Positions 33,442 through 39,590 of a stretch of DNA of 39,590 nucleotides are shown here, one piece after another. This DNA is from an uncultured Chitinophaga sp. Its GTDB lineage: Bacteria > Bacteroidota > Bacteroidia > Chitinophagales > Chitinophagaceae. Each line of letters begins with the position of its first letter. Position 1 is the stretch's first letter. Under the pieces are notes generated by a model that worked only from the letters and a program-made list of their open reading frames with translations, did no database searches and was not told the DNA's origin. The position numbers were made by a program, and so were the translations under genes. The stretch is taken from assembly GCF_902168175.1 (NCBI RefSeq), contig NZ_CABHOU010000104.1, positions 1-39,590 on the forward strand, written 5' to 3'.

Positions 33442-33482
33442 AAAAAAGATGATCGGCCCTGCCTAGAATCGGGCCAACCACC
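33442..33482 (-). terminator. Intrinsic terminator (attenuator) inside the hmuT leader
   Basis: On the minus strand GGTGGTTGGCCC (33482-33471) pairs continuously with GGGCCGATCATC (33459-33448): 12 bp with three G-U wobbles and an 11-nt loop. Six T residues (33447-33442) follow at once. It lies between the hmuT promoter and the hmuT start, so it can only reduce hmuT expression. It is too far (about 290 bp) from the upstream lipoprotein gene to be that gene's normal terminator. Confidence 0.7.
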
Positions 33483-33680
33483 GGCTCACCGGAACAATTA
33501 CTCCGCCATGCCCCGGCAAGTTATCTTTGAACAATAAGTTCCCCTCCCGGCTTATAAAACCGGCAAGACACACGAATATTGAGTTATAAAGTCGAGTTGG
33601 TAAAACGGTTCAACTGATAACGGCGGAAGCTACCAGGCTAACGTTGGTTTTAATTCTAAAAGTTGTGCGGAGTAATTGAG
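33442..33680 (-). ncRNA. Candidate riboswitch-like structured leader of hmuT
   Basis: The first transcribed bases CAATTACTCCGC (33678-33667) are perfectly complementary over 12 bp to GCGGAGTAATTG (33506-33495). They close a domain of about 160 nt. Inside are hairpins TTTTA-GAAT-TAAAA, AGTTG-N11-CAACT (33615-33595), CCGG-N9-CCGG and GAAC-TTATT-GTTC. A 6-bp long-range helix GTTATC/GATAAC (33621-33616 with 33525-33520) encloses the last three. The closing strand has a competing partner, TTCCGCC near 33630. The terminator follows directly. I do not recognise a known class: no cobalamin-box, TPP or SAM core is present. A protein- or heme-responsive attenuator is an alternative to a ligand riboswitch. 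Confidence 0.5.
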
Positions 33681-33762
33681 TAGGACAAAACTAAGTCATA
33701 AAATTGTAACCGAATAATCAAATCGGGAAAATTTTGACAATTAATTTACGCAAGCGGGAAGA
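33667..33762 (-). promoter_or_regulatory. Promoter and shared motifs upstream of hmuT
   Basis: The -7 box TAGTTTTG (33693-33686, minus strand) is preceded by TTTTCCC (33731-33725) at exactly 31 nt, as at hmuR. TTGCGTAAAT (33753-33744) lies 12 nt further upstream, ten more than at hmuR, which is one helical turn. ATTACTCCGC (33676-33667) follows the start point. The wider block TTCCCGCTTGCGTAAAT differs from the hmuR copy at two of 17 positions. Co-regulation of hmuTUVS and hmuRY is the simplest reading. Confidence 0.6.
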
Positions 33763-33768
33763 ATGAGG

Positions 33769-34332
33769 CTACTCGGTGACTTTAATCTCTTTGCCATCTT
33801 TCCTGATTTTCACTGAAACCTGGCGCCCCTGATCTGTGATGGGAATCGAAAAATAAAAGGGAATAACTACATAATCGCCCTCTGAGCGTATTGGTCCGGG
33901 GCTGAACAGCACACCGAACGACTGTAAATCCCTGTTTAGGGAAAGATGACTGGCAATCATTTCTTTATTAATAAGCGTATCGATCACGATGGTACTGTCA
34001 CTGCGCAACAACGAAACGCTGCTTTCAAAAGGAAATGCTCTTAGCGTATCTACATCGGCCCAATCGTAAAAATCACCTTTAATAATGAATGGCGCATCCC
34101 TGCGGGCGTGGTGTTGCAGGTTTACCAAAAGCGTATCGCCGGAAACAATGATGGTATTATTAATAATGCGGTTTAATCTGATCTGCAACTGAAACTTAGC
34201 CAGCTCCTCCGCCCATACAGGCCCCCCGGCGGAACCTCCCCTAGCACTATCACTTCCCAGGCGGGGGACTTTAGCCCGGTTACATGCCAACAGCACTAAC
34301 ACGACCAGGCAAGAAGACAGTATATATTTCAT
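33769..34332 (-). CDS. Lipoprotein of unknown function
   Basis: A 187-residue predicted lipoprotein: hydrophobic N-terminus and lipobox L-L-A-C with cysteine at residue 17. A short Gly/Ser/Arg-rich linker follows. The body alternates strand-like segments (FQLQIRLNRIINNTIIVSGDTLLVNL, GDYVVIPFYFSIPI, VSVKIRKDGKEIKV) that suggest a beta-sandwich. No family is recognised. It follows the nuclease gene by 8 bp and is probably cotranscribed. The hmu promoter region lies directly downstream; no terminator was seen between, so some read-through into the hmuT leader is possible. Confidence 0.7.
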   Translation of the reverse strand: MKYILSSCLVVLVLLACNRAKVPRLGSDSARGGSAGGPVWAEELAKFQLQIRLNRIINNTIIVSGDTLLVNLQHHARRDAPFIIKGDFYDWADVDTLRAFPFESSVSLLRSDSTIVIDTLINKEMIASHLSLNRDLQSFGVLFSPGPIRSEGDYVVIPFYFSIPITDQGRQVSVKIRKDGKEIKVTE

Positions 34333-34340
34333 ATTTAGCT

Positions 34341-35168
34341 TTAAAAGTCCAGTTCTGCAAATACAGGAATATGATCAGAAATACTCCGGGCATCCCCGAA
34401 TATAACAAAGTCCCGATAAAAATGAATGACGCCTGAACGGATGAGCCTGAGCCCTTTACCGGGAATAAATATATTATCGAACTCGGACGCCAGGCAGTTG
34501 CCTGCTTTACAAGTTTTCTTCAACGATGTTTTTTGCTGATGTAATACTGCCGTATAACCCATCTTTTTAAGCGGATTAAAAACGCTGTGTGTTGCCGGTA
34601 AATTAAAATCACCACAAAAAACCAATGGATGCGGTGCCTTAAGCGCGGACACATAACGGAGGTACTTTACTTCTCTTTCCGGCTGCATTTTTTTAGTGAT
34701 AGCATGAAACCCTGCCAGTGTGAAAAGCTTATCGCCATAACGCAGATCTATATAATAAGGCTCGCGGTCTATTTGCTGATGATACTCTTTTTCGAGCCGC
34801 GCTGCGCCCACTTTCGTAAGACGTTTTGTTTTCCAGAGAAAAGCATACCGTTCTTTTTTATAGGCAGAGCTGCTGGTAGGTTCACTTATCACATAATCCC
34901 AACGCTCGCCACTGCGATTCAGTTGCTGTGCAAGTTTCGCAACGGCCTGCGCGCCGCCCGCACCTGCAACCACTTCCTGTAAGGCAATCACATCGCAGTG
35001 TTTGATCGTATTTGCGATATATAAAAGCTGCTTATCGGTTTTTGTTTTTCCAAAGTCGCGCAGGTTCCAGGTACAAACGAGTACGGTGGCCCAAAGCGGC
35101 AGGTTTATCAATAATAAAAAACAGGAAATGAACAGGCTGCGAAAAAAATTTCTTTTTACAAAATGCAA
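34341..35168 (-). CDS. Endonuclease/exonuclease/phosphatase family protein
   Basis: A 275-residue exported or membrane-anchored EEP-fold phosphoesterase (DNase I-like). After a hydrophobic N-terminal segment (about 9-28) the catalytic and metal-binding residues are all visible: N35 in WNLRDFG, E65 in ALQEV, H155 in GFHA, D187 and N189 in GDFNLP, D231 in DNIF, and D265-H266 in SDHIPV. It may cut extracellular or periplasmic nucleic acid, but EEP enzymes also act on lipids and phosphates, so the substrate is open. The start is TTG at 35168; no ATG precedes the signal. It leads a two-gene unit with the lipoprotein gene downstream. Confidence 0.85.
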   Translation of the reverse strand: MHFVKRNFFRSLFISCFLLLINLPLWATVLVCTWNLRDFGKTKTDKQLLYIANTIKHCDVIALQEVVAGAGGAQAVAKLAQQLNRSGERWDYVISEPTSSSAYKKERYAFLWKTKRLTKVGAARLEKEYHQQIDREPYYIDLRYGDKLFTLAGFHAITKKMQPEREVKYLRYVSALKAPHPLVFCGDFNLPATHSVFNPLKKMGYTAVLHQQKTSLKKTCKAGNCLASEFDNIFIPGKGLRLIRSGVIHFYRDFVIFGDARSISDHIPVFAELDF

Positions 35169-35307
35169 TCTCTTATAAGTTGTGTGCTTTAAATAATGAA
35201 CATGCTATTAACGTATAGTCGTCCCTTTTTTGTATAAACAGATAATATGGCTATATCATCAATAATTACTTACGCAGCGCTTACAGAAGTCCGATATATA
35301 AAAACAA

Positions 35308-35338
35308 AAAGGCCTGATGCACAAGTCAGCAGGCCTTT
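35308..35338 (-). terminator. Terminator of the TlpA-like gene
   Basis: 9-bp stem AAAGGCCTG (35308-35316) with CAGGCCTTT (35330-35338), 13-nt loop, then TTGTTTTTA on the minus strand. It is 21 bp past the stop codon. Confidence 0.75.
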
Positions 35339-35358
35339 CTTTATCTTATCGTAATTAC

Positions 35359-36516
35359 TTATTTCAACAATTCGCTCAGTTTCGCTTCCAGGGCTTCGCC
35401 GCGTAAGTTGGCCGCTACTATTTTACCAGAAGGATCAACCAGGATGTTGGTAGGAATACCGGAGATGTTGTACAGAGGCACTACAGCCGATTCCCAGAAT
35501 TTCAGATCACTCACGTGCGACCAGTTTAAACCGTCGGCAGCAATGGCTTTCATCCACTGATCTTTTGTTTTGTCGAGCGATACACCGAGGATGGTGAAGT
35601 TTTTATTTTTATAAGCATTGTATGCTTTTACCACGTTCGGGTTTTCCTGCCTGCAGGGGCCGCACCAGCTTGCCCAGAAATCTACCAGCAGGTATTTGCC
35701 ACGGAAAGAGCTAAGGCTTACCATTTTACCATTAGGATCGGCCAGGGTGAAATCGGGAGCGGTTTGACCGATCATTTTTTCAGGGCCGTCCGGCGCCTGC
35801 TGCTGATCTGCCTGTTGCGGTTTCAGTTCTGCTTCAACACTGGTAAGTACCGATTTAACGAACGCATTCTGCGGGAAACGCTTTGTCAGTTTTTCCAGTT
35901 CGCCTTTATAAGCGAGCATTTCCTGTTCAGACTGAGGAGGCAGCAGGGTGAGCGCGAAAACAGCAGTGGCAGGGTTCTTTGTTTTCTCTACTACGCTGGT
36001 AACATCCGTTTTCAGTTGTTCTATTTCTTTCTGGAAACGAACGCCTTCTACGTTTAAAAGACTGTCGCTGCCTTTCGACTGCTGAAGGCTGTCTAACACC
36101 ATACGCAGCCGCGAAAGTGTGATGCTTTTTTCGTTGTATTTATTCAGCAGATCACGGATTTCGGCAGAACCGTCGGAACCTTTGATCGCTATTTTTTCCA
36201 GGGCATTGTAATCACCGTCGATCGCAATATCACCTGCATCAAGTGCGAGCAGGATGAACTTACCATCGGAGAAGCGAATGCGATAAAGCCCCTGGTTGTT
36301 TACCAGTCCCTTAAAACTAAAAGTGCCCTGTGCTTCTGTCACTTTAGACGAATCCACAATTTTAGGATACTCTGTAGTCAGTTCTTCCAGAATAACTTTA
36401 TCCAGTGGCGCATTGGCCAGTTTCACATCTATTTTAAAATCCCCTTTCTCGTCCTGCTGGTTGCAACCAACGGCTAAAAGGGCTGCAACGCCTGCCAGTA
36501 ATGCTATTTTTTTCAT
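35359..36516 (-). CDS. TlpA-like thiol-disulfide oxidoreductase lipoprotein
   Basis: A 385-residue lipoprotein (lipobox L-A-V-G-C, cysteine 18) facing the periplasm. The N-terminal part (about 25-120) resembles the DUF4369 beta-domain common in Bacteroidota TlpA proteins. A helical linker (120-230) and a Gln/Ala/Pro-rich stretch (about 230-245) lead to a thioredoxin-like AhpC/TlpA domain (about 246-385). Its active site is W-C-G-P-C (284-288) and the cis-Pro loop GIPT (353-356). Likely a reductant for disulfides of envelope proteins or for cytochrome c maturation; the partner is unknown. Transcribed alone with a -7 box at 36550-36557. Confidence 0.92.
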   Translation of the reverse strand: MKKIALLAGVAALLAVGCNQQDEKGDFKIDVKLANAPLDKVILEELTTEYPKIVDSSKVTEAQGTFSFKGLVNNQGLYRIRFSDGKFILLALDAGDIAIDGDYNALEKIAIKGSDGSAEIRDLLNKYNEKSITLSRLRMVLDSLQQSKGSDSLLNVEGVRFQKEIEQLKTDVTSVVEKTKNPATAVFALTLLPPQSEQEMLAYKGELEKLTKRFPQNAFVKSVLTSVEAELKPQQADQQQAPDGPEKMIGQTAPDFTLADPNGKMVSLSSFRGKYLLVDFWASWCGPCRQENPNVVKAYNAYKNKNFTILGVSLDKTKDQWMKAIAADGLNWSHVSDLKFWESAVVPLYNISGIPTNILVDPSGKIVAANLRGEALEAKLSELLK

Positions 36517-36549
36517 GTCGGGTCTTTAATTATTGATAAGAGTATCGTT

Positions 36550-36557
36550 CAAAAATA
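36550..36557 (-). promoter_or_regulatory. -7 box of the TlpA-like gene
   Basis: TATTTTTG on the minus strand, an exact TAnnTTTG match, ends 33 bp before the ATG at 36516. No clear -33 element was seen. Confidence 0.45.
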
Positions 36558-36587
36558 GGGCTTAATTACGAAACAGAAAGGCAGCGG

Positions 36588-38045
36588 TTAACGCGCCAGT
36601 TTTTCAGCCAGCAACTGGTTCGTAAGTTTAGGATCGGCCTTGCCCTGGGAAAGTTTCATCACTTCGCCCACAAACAATCCCATCAAACCTTTTTTACCAG
36701 CTTTAAACTCCGCTACCTTTTCAGGATATTTTGCCAGCACCTCGTCGATAATGGGGGCGATGTTACCGGCATTGTTATCCTGCACAAGATTAAGTGCAGT
36801 AGCAATATCCAGCGGTGCTTTGTCCGGTGTGTTGATCAGTTCGGGCAAAATACGCGAAGAGGCAATGGAGAAATTCACCTTACCATCGGCCACCAGTGCA
36901 ATGAGTGCAGCCAGTACCGGTGGTTGTAATGGGAATTGCCCGATACCCAGGCTATGTTCGTTCAGGTAAGATTTAACAGGGCCGAGCATCCAGTTGGCCG
37001 CAGCTTTGTAATGTGGTGTAGCGGCGGTAAGCGCTTCGAAATACTGCACCGTTTCGCGGTCGTCGCAAATTACACGGGCATCGTATTCGGTAAGGCCCAA
37101 CTGCTGCATGTATTTTTCCACCAACTGTTCCGGCAATGGCGGTAAGGCAGCACGAATGCCGTCGATAAAGGCATCGGTGAAGTTAAACGGCGCCAGGTCG
37201 GGCTCGGGAAAGTAACGGTAATCGTTGGCTTCTTCTTTAGAGCGCAGCGGGAAGGAACTACCGTTAGAAGCGTCGAAACTGCGGGTTTCCTGCATAATGC
37301 GTTCTCCCCTTTCGGTCATTTCTATCTGGCGTTTCACTTCGTTCTCTATTGCACGTTTTACGTTGCGCACAGAGTTCATATTTTTCACCTCCACCTTGGT
37401 ACCCAGGTGAGTTTCGCCTTTCAGGCGGATGGATACGTTCGCATCGCAGCGCATACTGCCCTCTTCCATGTTACCGTCGCACACTTCGAGGAAACGTACG
37501 AGGCGGCGTAAAATGGTGAGATAAGCGTATGCTTCGTCGGCCGTATGCAAATCTGGCTCCGTTACGATTTCCACCAGCGGCACCCCCGCACGGTTGTAGT
37601 CGATCAGTGAATTGTCCGGGTCCTGGTCGTGTATAGATTTACCGGCATCTTCCTCCAGGTGGATACGGTTCAACTGGATATCGCGTTCGCCGACTTCGGT
37701 GCTGATGCGAACGTGGCCGCCCTTACAAATAGGGGCGGTGTGTTGCGATACCTGGTAACCTTTGGGAAGATCGGGGTAGAAGTAGTTTTTACGGGCGAAG
37801 AAGTTTTCCTTTTCAATTTCACAATGGCAGGCCAGCCCCAGGCGGATAGCGTATTCCACCGCCTTTTTATTCAGGAAAGGCAGGGTGCCGGGGTGGGCCA
37901 GGGTAATGGGACTGATATTGGTATTGGGCGCACTGCCAAAAGCCGCGCTATCGTTACAAAAGAGTTTACTTTCTGTTTGCAGTTGTGCATGCACCTCCAG
38001 CCCTATTACGGCCTCATACTTATTATAGTCGATATTTACGCTCAT
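36588..38045 (-). CDS. gatB: Aspartyl/glutamyl-tRNA amidotransferase subunit B
   Basis: Cytosolic GatCAB subunit that binds misacylated Glu-tRNA(Gln) or Asp-tRNA(Asn), phosphorylates the side chain and accepts ammonia from GatA. The 485-residue chain has the opening YEAVIGLEVHAQLQTESKLFC (10-30), the family signature DYNRAGVPLVEIVTEPD (149-165), SMRCDANVSIR (197-207) and the C-terminal YqeY/tail domain (about 330-485, with GKKGLMGLFVGEVMK). gatA and gatC are not in the window; in many Bacteroidota they lie elsewhere. Its own -7 box is at 38071-38078. It is divergent from the aldehyde dehydrogenase gene. Confidence 0.97.
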   Translation of the reverse strand: MSVNIDYNKYEAVIGLEVHAQLQTESKLFCNDSAAFGSAPNTNISPITLAHPGTLPFLNKKAVEYAIRLGLACHCEIEKENFFARKNYFYPDLPKGYQVSQHTAPICKGGHVRISTEVGERDIQLNRIHLEEDAGKSIHDQDPDNSLIDYNRAGVPLVEIVTEPDLHTADEAYAYLTILRRLVRFLEVCDGNMEEGSMRCDANVSIRLKGETHLGTKVEVKNMNSVRNVKRAIENEVKRQIEMTERGERIMQETRSFDASNGSSFPLRSKEEANDYRYFPEPDLAPFNFTDAFIDGIRAALPPLPEQLVEKYMQQLGLTEYDARVICDDRETVQYFEALTAATPHYKAAANWMLGPVKSYLNEHSLGIGQFPLQPPVLAALIALVADGKVNFSIASSRILPELINTPDKAPLDIATALNLVQDNNAGNIAPIIDEVLAKYPEKVAEFKAGKKGLMGLFVGEVMKLSQGKADPKLTNQLLAEKLAR

Positions 38046-38070
38046 GATATTTGTGTCCGGACGATTCGTA

Positions 38071-38078
38071 CAAAGATA
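38071..38078 (-). promoter_or_regulatory. -7 box of gatB
   Basis: TATCTTTG on the minus strand, an exact TAnnTTTG match, ends 25 bp before the gatB ATG at 38045. Confidence 0.45.
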
Positions 38079-38173
38079 TTCAAACTGAGATAAAGCAGGG
38101 AATTTTGACGAAATTAGACGGAGGATAGGAAACGTGGGGCCAGGAGCGACTTACAGACCATAAAAGTAAACCG

Positions 38174-39547
38174 ATGGATGATATTAAAACCCTTTATGGC
38201 AGGCAGCGCAGCTATTTCGAAGCCGGTAATACCCGCCCTTACGAATTTCGCCGCCAGCAGTTGCAAAAACTGAAAGCCGCCATAAAAACCTACGAGCCCA
38301 GGATATTGCAGGCCCTGCACACCGACCTGAAAAAGCATCCGCTGGAAGCATTCAGCAGCGAAGTAGGTTTGTTGTTTATGGAAATAAGCCACACCCTCTC
38401 GCAACTCCGCAGATGGATGCGCGCAAAACGGGGAGGCGCATCGCTGGTACAGTTCCCCTCGTCCAGCAAAGTGGTAAAGGAGCCGTTAGGATTGGCACTT
38501 ATCATTGCACCCTGGAATTATCCTTTTCAACTCGTGATGGCCCCACTGGTGGCCGCCATAGCTGCAGGTAACTGCGCCATGCTAAAACCATCGGAACTGG
38601 CACCCGCCACAGCCGCAGTGATAGAAAATCTTATACGCGAAACCTTTGACTCCGCCTACGTTGCCGTATTATCCGGCGAAGGGCAAACTGTAATACCGGC
38701 CGCCATGCAGCACCGGTTCGACCACGTGCTCTTTACCGGCAGTACGGCTGTAGGTAAAAAGATAATGGAGATGGCCGCCCCGCACCTGACACCTGTTACG
38801 CTGGAACTGGGCGGCAAATCGCCCTGTATCGTAGACGAAACAGCGAACCTGGAAGTAGCCGTTAAACGCATTGCCTGGGGCAAGTTCTGGAATGCCGGGC
38901 AAACCTGTATTGCACCAGATTACATCCTCGTAAAAGAAGAAATAAAAGATAAACTGGTTGACGGACTGCAACGCGCCATTACCCAGTTCTTTGGCCCGGA
39001 GCCCGGGAAAAGCGACGATTATCCGCGCATCATTAACCTCAAACGGTTCGATACCATCATTACTTATCTAAAGGAAGGTACTGTGCTGAGTGGCGGACAG
39101 TTTAACCGCGACGAGCGTTACATCGCCCCTACTTTGTTAACCAATGTACCACTTACCGCAAAGGTGATGCAGGAGGAGATATTCGGGCCGGTGTTGCCCA
39201 TCCTTACTTATAAAAATGTAGAAGAGGCAAAGGCCATTATCAGCAAAAATCCTTATCCCCTCTCCCTTTATATTTTTACGAATAACAGCGTTACAGAAAA
39301 ATCTTTTACAACCGATATCGCATTTGGTGGCGGCTGCATCAACAACACCCTTATTCATTTCGCCAATATGGATACACCCTTTGGTGGCGTGGGTTACAGC
39401 GGCATGGGCCGATACCATGGTAAATACGGTTTCGATACTTTTTCGCACCACAAAACTATTGTAAAAAGCGGCACCTGGCTGGATGTAGCGATGAAGTACG
39501 CACCGTTCGGCAACAAACTGAAAATGGCGAAGTGGTTCATGAAATAA
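38174..39547 (+). CDS. Aldehyde dehydrogenase, class 3 (ALDH3-like)
   Basis: A 457-residue NAD(P)-dependent aldehyde dehydrogenase of the short ALDH3 type, which lacks the longer N-terminus of ALDH1/2. The oxyanion residue is in PWNYP (113-117), cofactor-binding FTGS at 187-190, general base E211 in ELGGKSP, catalytic C245 in NAGQTC, EEIFGPVLP at 334-342, and the closing HFANMDTPFGGVGYSGMGRYHG. The hydrophobic C-terminus of the membrane-bound fatty aldehyde form is missing, so it is probably cytosolic. It may oxidise medium or long-chain or aromatic aldehydes. It stands alone and ends at a terminator. Confidence 0.95.
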   Translation: MDDIKTLYGRQRSYFEAGNTRPYEFRRQQLQKLKAAIKTYEPRILQALHTDLKKHPLEAFSSEVGLLFMEISHTLSQLRRWMRAKRGGASLVQFPSSSKVVKEPLGLALIIAPWNYPFQLVMAPLVAAIAAGNCAMLKPSELAPATAAVIENLIRETFDSAYVAVLSGEGQTVIPAAMQHRFDHVLFTGSTAVGKKIMEMAAPHLTPVTLELGGKSPCIVDETANLEVAVKRIAWGKFWNAGQTCIAPDYILVKEEIKDKLVDGLQRAITQFFGPEPGKSDDYPRIINLKRFDTIITYLKEGTVLSGGQFNRDERYIAPTLLTNVPLTAKVMQEEIFGPVLPILTYKNVEEAKAIISKNPYPLSLYIFTNNSVTEKSFTTDIAFGGGCINNTLIHFANMDTPFGGVGYSGMGRYHGKYGFDTFSHHKTIVKSGTWLDVAMKYAPFGNKLKMAKWFMK

Positions 39548-39550
39548 AAA

Positions 39551-39572
39551 ACGGCCTGCAAAAGCAGGCCGT
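39551..39572 (+). terminator. Terminator of the aldehyde dehydrogenase gene
   Basis: Perfect 9-bp stem ACGGCCTGC (39551-39559) with GCAGGCCGT (39564-39572) and an AAAA loop, followed by CTGTTTGTTT. It begins 4 bp after the stop codon. Confidence 0.85.
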
Positions 39573-39590
39573 CTGTTTGTTTCGCTAACA

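Noticed and set aside
33399..33680. A cobalamin riboswitch in front of hmuT
   Set aside because: The B12-box core and the conserved CCCGC and GCCACTG elements are missing on the minus strand, and the operon encodes heme-type proteins (HmuS, S-T-Y-P motif in HmuT). A short GGTG...GGCCCGAT stretch also recalls SAM riboswitches but has no matching core.
1..39590. CRISPR array, tRNA, rRNA, IS element or prophage
   Set aside because: No spaced identical repeats of CRISPR type, no tRNA T-arm or acceptor pairing, no transposase, integrase or phage protein among the frames read.

Overview
The window looks like an ordinary chromosomal stretch of a Bacteroidota member, most likely in or near Chitinophagaceae (Chitinophaga-like). 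The reasons are the type IX secretion C-terminal domain on a lectin/PKD protein, the HmuY lipoprotein with its TonB-dependent receptor, a CarboxypepD_reg/DUF5686 outer-membrane protein, a TlpA with a DUF4369-like N-terminus, many short lipoproteins with Bacteroidota-type lipoboxes, and promoter -7 boxes of the TAnnTTTG type instead of sigma-70 boxes. I see no tRNA, rRNA, CRISPR array, insertion sequence or prophage.

Layout. 1-8.3 kb: a small lipoprotein, a SIMPL-domain protein, a secreted lectin/PKD protein, mfd (transcription-coupled repair) and an FNR-family flavin reductase. 8.3-13.6 kb: a repeat-bearing gap, glyQS, a YihY/BrkB membrane protein, a MazG-like NTP pyrophosphohydrolase, two tandem paralogous lipoproteins, dtd, and divergent arfB (ribosome rescue). 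13.6-19.3 kb: a Wzx-like flippase, an MBL-fold hydrolase, and a large outer-membrane protein with a degenerate peptidase domain and a TolB-like propeller. 19.3-23.9 kb (all minus strand): a membrane-protein winged-HTH pair, creD, a decayed radical SAM gene not visible as an open frame, a small membrane protein, dgkA and a DUF1361 protein. 24-26.5 kb: a DUF5686 outer-membrane protein. 26.5-33.4 kb: a full heme acquisition locus in two transcription units, hmuT-U-V-S and hmuR-hmuY. 33.7-39.6 kb: a lipoprotein plus EEP nuclease pair, a TlpA-like thioredoxin lipoprotein, gatB and an aldehyde dehydrogenase.

How the parts work together. In the heme locus, HmuY captures heme at the surface, HmuR moves it across the outer membrane with TonB energy, HmuT/HmuU/HmuV carry it into the cytoplasm, and HmuS handles or degrades it. 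The two units share three short motifs around their promoters, one at exactly the same distance (31 nt) from the -7 box in both, so they are probably co-regulated.

The most unusual signal is the ~280-nt leader of hmuT. A perfect 12-bp long-range helix joins its predicted 5' end to a segment about 160 nt downstream. That is followed by a 12-bp intrinsic terminator with six U residues before the hmuT start. This is the architecture of a riboswitch or attenuator, and I do not recognise it as a known class. A second regulatory signal is a near-palindrome (CACTTTG-N5-CAAAG) that overlaps the -7 box of the membrane-protein/winged-HTH operon and recurs upstream of creD. It is probably the operator of that regulator.
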